This document shows, in pieces, positions 61,972 to 64,000 of a stretch of DNA of 64,000 bases. The number at the start of each line of letters is the position of its first letter. The stretch's first letter is position 1. This stretch comes from Perkinsus marinus ATCC 50983 (lineage: Eukaryota > Perkinsozoa > Perkinsida > Perkinsidae), in the NCBI RefSeq assembly GCF_000006405.1, contig NW_003215385.1:32180-96179 (forward strand). Reading direction: 5' to 3'. The translations under genes and the position numbers were made by a program. The notes under the pieces were generated by a model that ran no database searches, had not been told where the DNA came from, and saw only the letters and a program-made list of their open reading frames with translations.

Positions 61972-63742
61972 ATGCCGGAAGCTGTATCAAGGAAGAGAAC
62001 TGTGGATGCTGCCGTCGGCAAGCCTAGCCCTCCTGAAGTCATCTATGGGGACTCCAAGATAGAGGTTGCTGGTAACTGGACATGGAATAGGTGTACCACT
62101 CGTTATCCACATCTCAGGTCTATCAGACCCCACTGAGGTCCCTCTCGCACGGACATTCGAGGAGTCAGGTCTTCGGAAGTCCTTAAGGGCTTATCTTAAG
62201 GACAAGTTCGCGACCCCATCGGCCATCCAAGCAGCGTGCTGGCCCCTCCTTCTCTCGGGTCTAGATGTCATTGGTGTTGCCGAGACGGGTAGCGGTAAGA
62301 CCCTCGGCTTTGCGTTGCCTTTCATGTCAAAGGCCATGCAGAAGGGCGATGATAGCATGATGATGGTACTCTCCCCTACTAGGGAGCTCGCCAGGCAAAT
62401 CCATGAGGTCATCGTGGATGTTGATAAGAAGAAGCAGAAGCTTCCTTCGATCTGCCTTTATGGTGGTACGCCTAAATGGGAGCAGCAGAAACAGTTGAAG
62501 GCTGAGCACCCTAGGATCGTTGTTGGTACTCCCGGGCGAGTCTTGGATCTCCTCCAGGACGGCTCTTTGGACTTATACAAGGTCAACTATGCTGTTCTTG
62601 ATGAGGCTGATAGAATGCTGGACATGGGCTTCCTACCTAGTGTCACGGATATCTTTGGGTATCTCCCATCGCCCGATAAGAGGCAGTCTCTTATGTTCTC
62701 AGCTACTTGGAATAAGGAGGTAGTAATGCCTTTGGGGAGCCTTCGGACGGCAGGTGGGAGTTTAGGTACGGAGGCTGTCGAGGAAGCTGATGAAGCGCGA
62801 GCGGATAACAGTGACGGTGATGGGAAGTAACGAGACGAAGGGCAATGAGGATGAGCTCACAGCCAATACACGAATCACTCAAACTATCGATATCGTACAG
62901 GACAGGAAGCCTAAGATGAATCGTCTGTGGTATCATCTTGGCAACCTTTGCCCTAACAAGGGAGTTTGGAAAGTAATATTGATAATACTAACGGGGAGGG
63001 GCACTCATCTATGGGTAAATCTACACTGTGCGTAGATATCTATACCCTTTCTGATGGAGTAGCTCGTACTTGTACTGTGGATAACTTTGTCTGCTGTCGT
63101 AGGTGATCGTGTTTGCCTTGTACAAGAAGGAGGCAGCGCATCTGGAGAGGACCCTTCGGGACTATTACGATGTTGTTGGCCTCCATGGTGACATGACGCA
63201 GATGGCCCGTGAGGCTTCTATCAAGAGGTTTACGGAGGGTCAAAACCTCATCCTGGTCGCCACTGATGTCGCGGCTAGAGGGCTCGATGTTAAGGACGTT
63301 ACGGGAGTCATCAATTATACCTTCCCATTGGTCATTGAAGATTATGTTCATAGGTAGAACATGGTCATGGGTTCGATCCCTGGGTAGGGCATTTTTCTTA
63401 GAATTGGTCGTACTGGCCGAGCTGGTCGTACTGGTAATGCTGTGACTATCTTTAACGCTGATGAAGAGAAGCAGTTCGCCTTCGACCTTAAGGGCCTTCT
63501 AGAACGTTGTGGACAGCCGGTAGTACCAAAGCCTTTTCTCACGAGCTTATAGGAAGGTACTTCTCTGCTGGTAGGTGTCTGAAGGGCTCGCTAAGTTGGC
63601 TAACCAAACTGGAGGGTTCAAGGCCAGCAAGAAGAAGGTGCATCCTATATATGGAGCGTTCTTCAAAGATGAGGAGGAGATGGCTAAGTTGGAAGCTAAG
63701 AAAACTCACGTTACTTTTTCCGATGATGAGGATGACGATTAG
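61972..63742 (+). CDS. DEAD-box RNA helicase, Dbp3 type
   Basis: Likely acts in nucleolar rRNA processing. Starts at the ATG at 61972; intron 1 is 62072-62117. Motifs in order: Q-motif [15 protein letters not shown]; motif [38 protein letters not shown]; motif [13 protein letters not shown]; motif III SATW (typical of the Dbp2/Dbp3/DDX5 branch); [48 protein letters not shown]; motif [15 protein letters not shown] across the tRNA-derived intron at 63354-63401; then [16 protein letters not shown] and an acidic end at a TAG at 63740-63742. The FALYKKEA series and the motif-VI region are close to yeast Dbp3 (recalled family knowledge). Other introns begin near 62716, 62975 and 63518. All catalytic motifs are present. 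Confidence 0.93.
63354..63401 (+). other. tRNA-derived intron (48 nt)
   Basis: Begins GTAGAACATGGTCATGGG, contains GGGTTCGATCCCTGGG and ends GGGCATTTTTCTTAG. With the last exon G the donor reads GGTAGAAC, close to the tRNA D-loop GGTAGAGC. It interrupts the helicase motif VI exactly between HR and IGRTGR, so the splice is certain on protein grounds. Confidence 0.9.
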
Positions 63743-64000
63743 ACCCCTTCTAGAGCCTTCACGATGGTGGACCTCTACACTGAGACCAATTCGTGAGCGA
63801 CTCGTCGCCTCCCGACTGTTGTATTAGTTTCTAGTTCCATTATTGCGTATCTGTAGGGTGTTGTTGGTGCTGCCTCGTGGAGGCCTTGGGGAGTCGCCTC
63901 CTCATGTATCTATAGGGATGGGGTGGCTTTCGTTGGCTAACGTACTGAAATCGGTGGAAATTACTGTCCTACAGTTGTGACACTTTCCGATCATACGCCG
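63743..64000. other. 3-prime flank of the Dbp3-type helicase gene
   Basis: No coding evidence; probably 3-prime UTR and intergenic DNA to the end of the window. Confidence 0.5.

Overview
This window is nuclear DNA of a compact, intron-rich eukaryote. Genes lie on both strands and are cut by many short GT-AG introns, mostly 40-110 nt. The tRNA genes are of eukaryotic type and include selenocysteine tRNA. The gene set (Ded1/DDX3, Dbp3, uS8, mitochondrial NFS1, a longin R-SNARE, a protein with octotricopeptide-like repeats, a CIMIP2-type axonemal domain protein) and the base composition suggest an alveolate, most likely a Perkinsus-type protist. That assignment is inference; no species marker is present. 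No bacterial operons, CRISPR arrays or origins are seen. Most continuous open frames do not equal genes here; the gene models below were built by joining exons at GT-AG sites where a conserved motif or a continuous frame supports it.

Layout. 1-2.7 kb: a diverged direct duplication and gene-poor DNA. 2.7-10.1 kb: WD40 protein, an uncertain plus-strand gene, a small signal-peptide/TM protein, NFS1 cysteine desulfurase and a CIMIP2-domain protein. 11-14 kb: a frame-broken PIF1-like helicase piece and a glycine/glutamine-rich gene. 14.8-18.3 kb: a non-LTR retrotransposon cut by a 100-N gap, with the flank duplicated on both sides. 18.8 kb: tRNA-Thr. 20.7-28.8 kb: a chain of small genes (membrane protein, WD40 protein with an intronic tRNA-Sec, coiled-coil protein, acidic protein, R-SNARE). 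29.4-37.4 kb: a coiled-coil gene and a tandem duplication of its 5-prime region carrying tRNA-Sec copies and a captured DEAD-box exon. 37.8-40.1 kb: uS8 and a 1.5 kb foldback/Mutator-like element. 40.4-43.5 kb: Ded1/DDX3 helicase. 45.4-64 kb: coiled-coil protein, calmodulin-like protein, OPR-type protein, ARM/HEAT-like protein, MFS transporter and Dbp3-type helicase.

The most interesting signal is in the introns. At least seven introns in four neighbouring genes (52.8-63.4 kb) contain a tRNA T-arm/B-box (GGTTCGAnTCC), often followed by a run of T and the acceptor AG. In several the splice donor is the GGTAG of a tRNA D-loop. A further intron carries an intact tRNA-Sec gene and another an antisense tRNA-Glu-like sequence. 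This looks like a family of introns born from, or colonised by, tRNA-derived elements (introners). A second, unrelated repeat also recurs inside introns.
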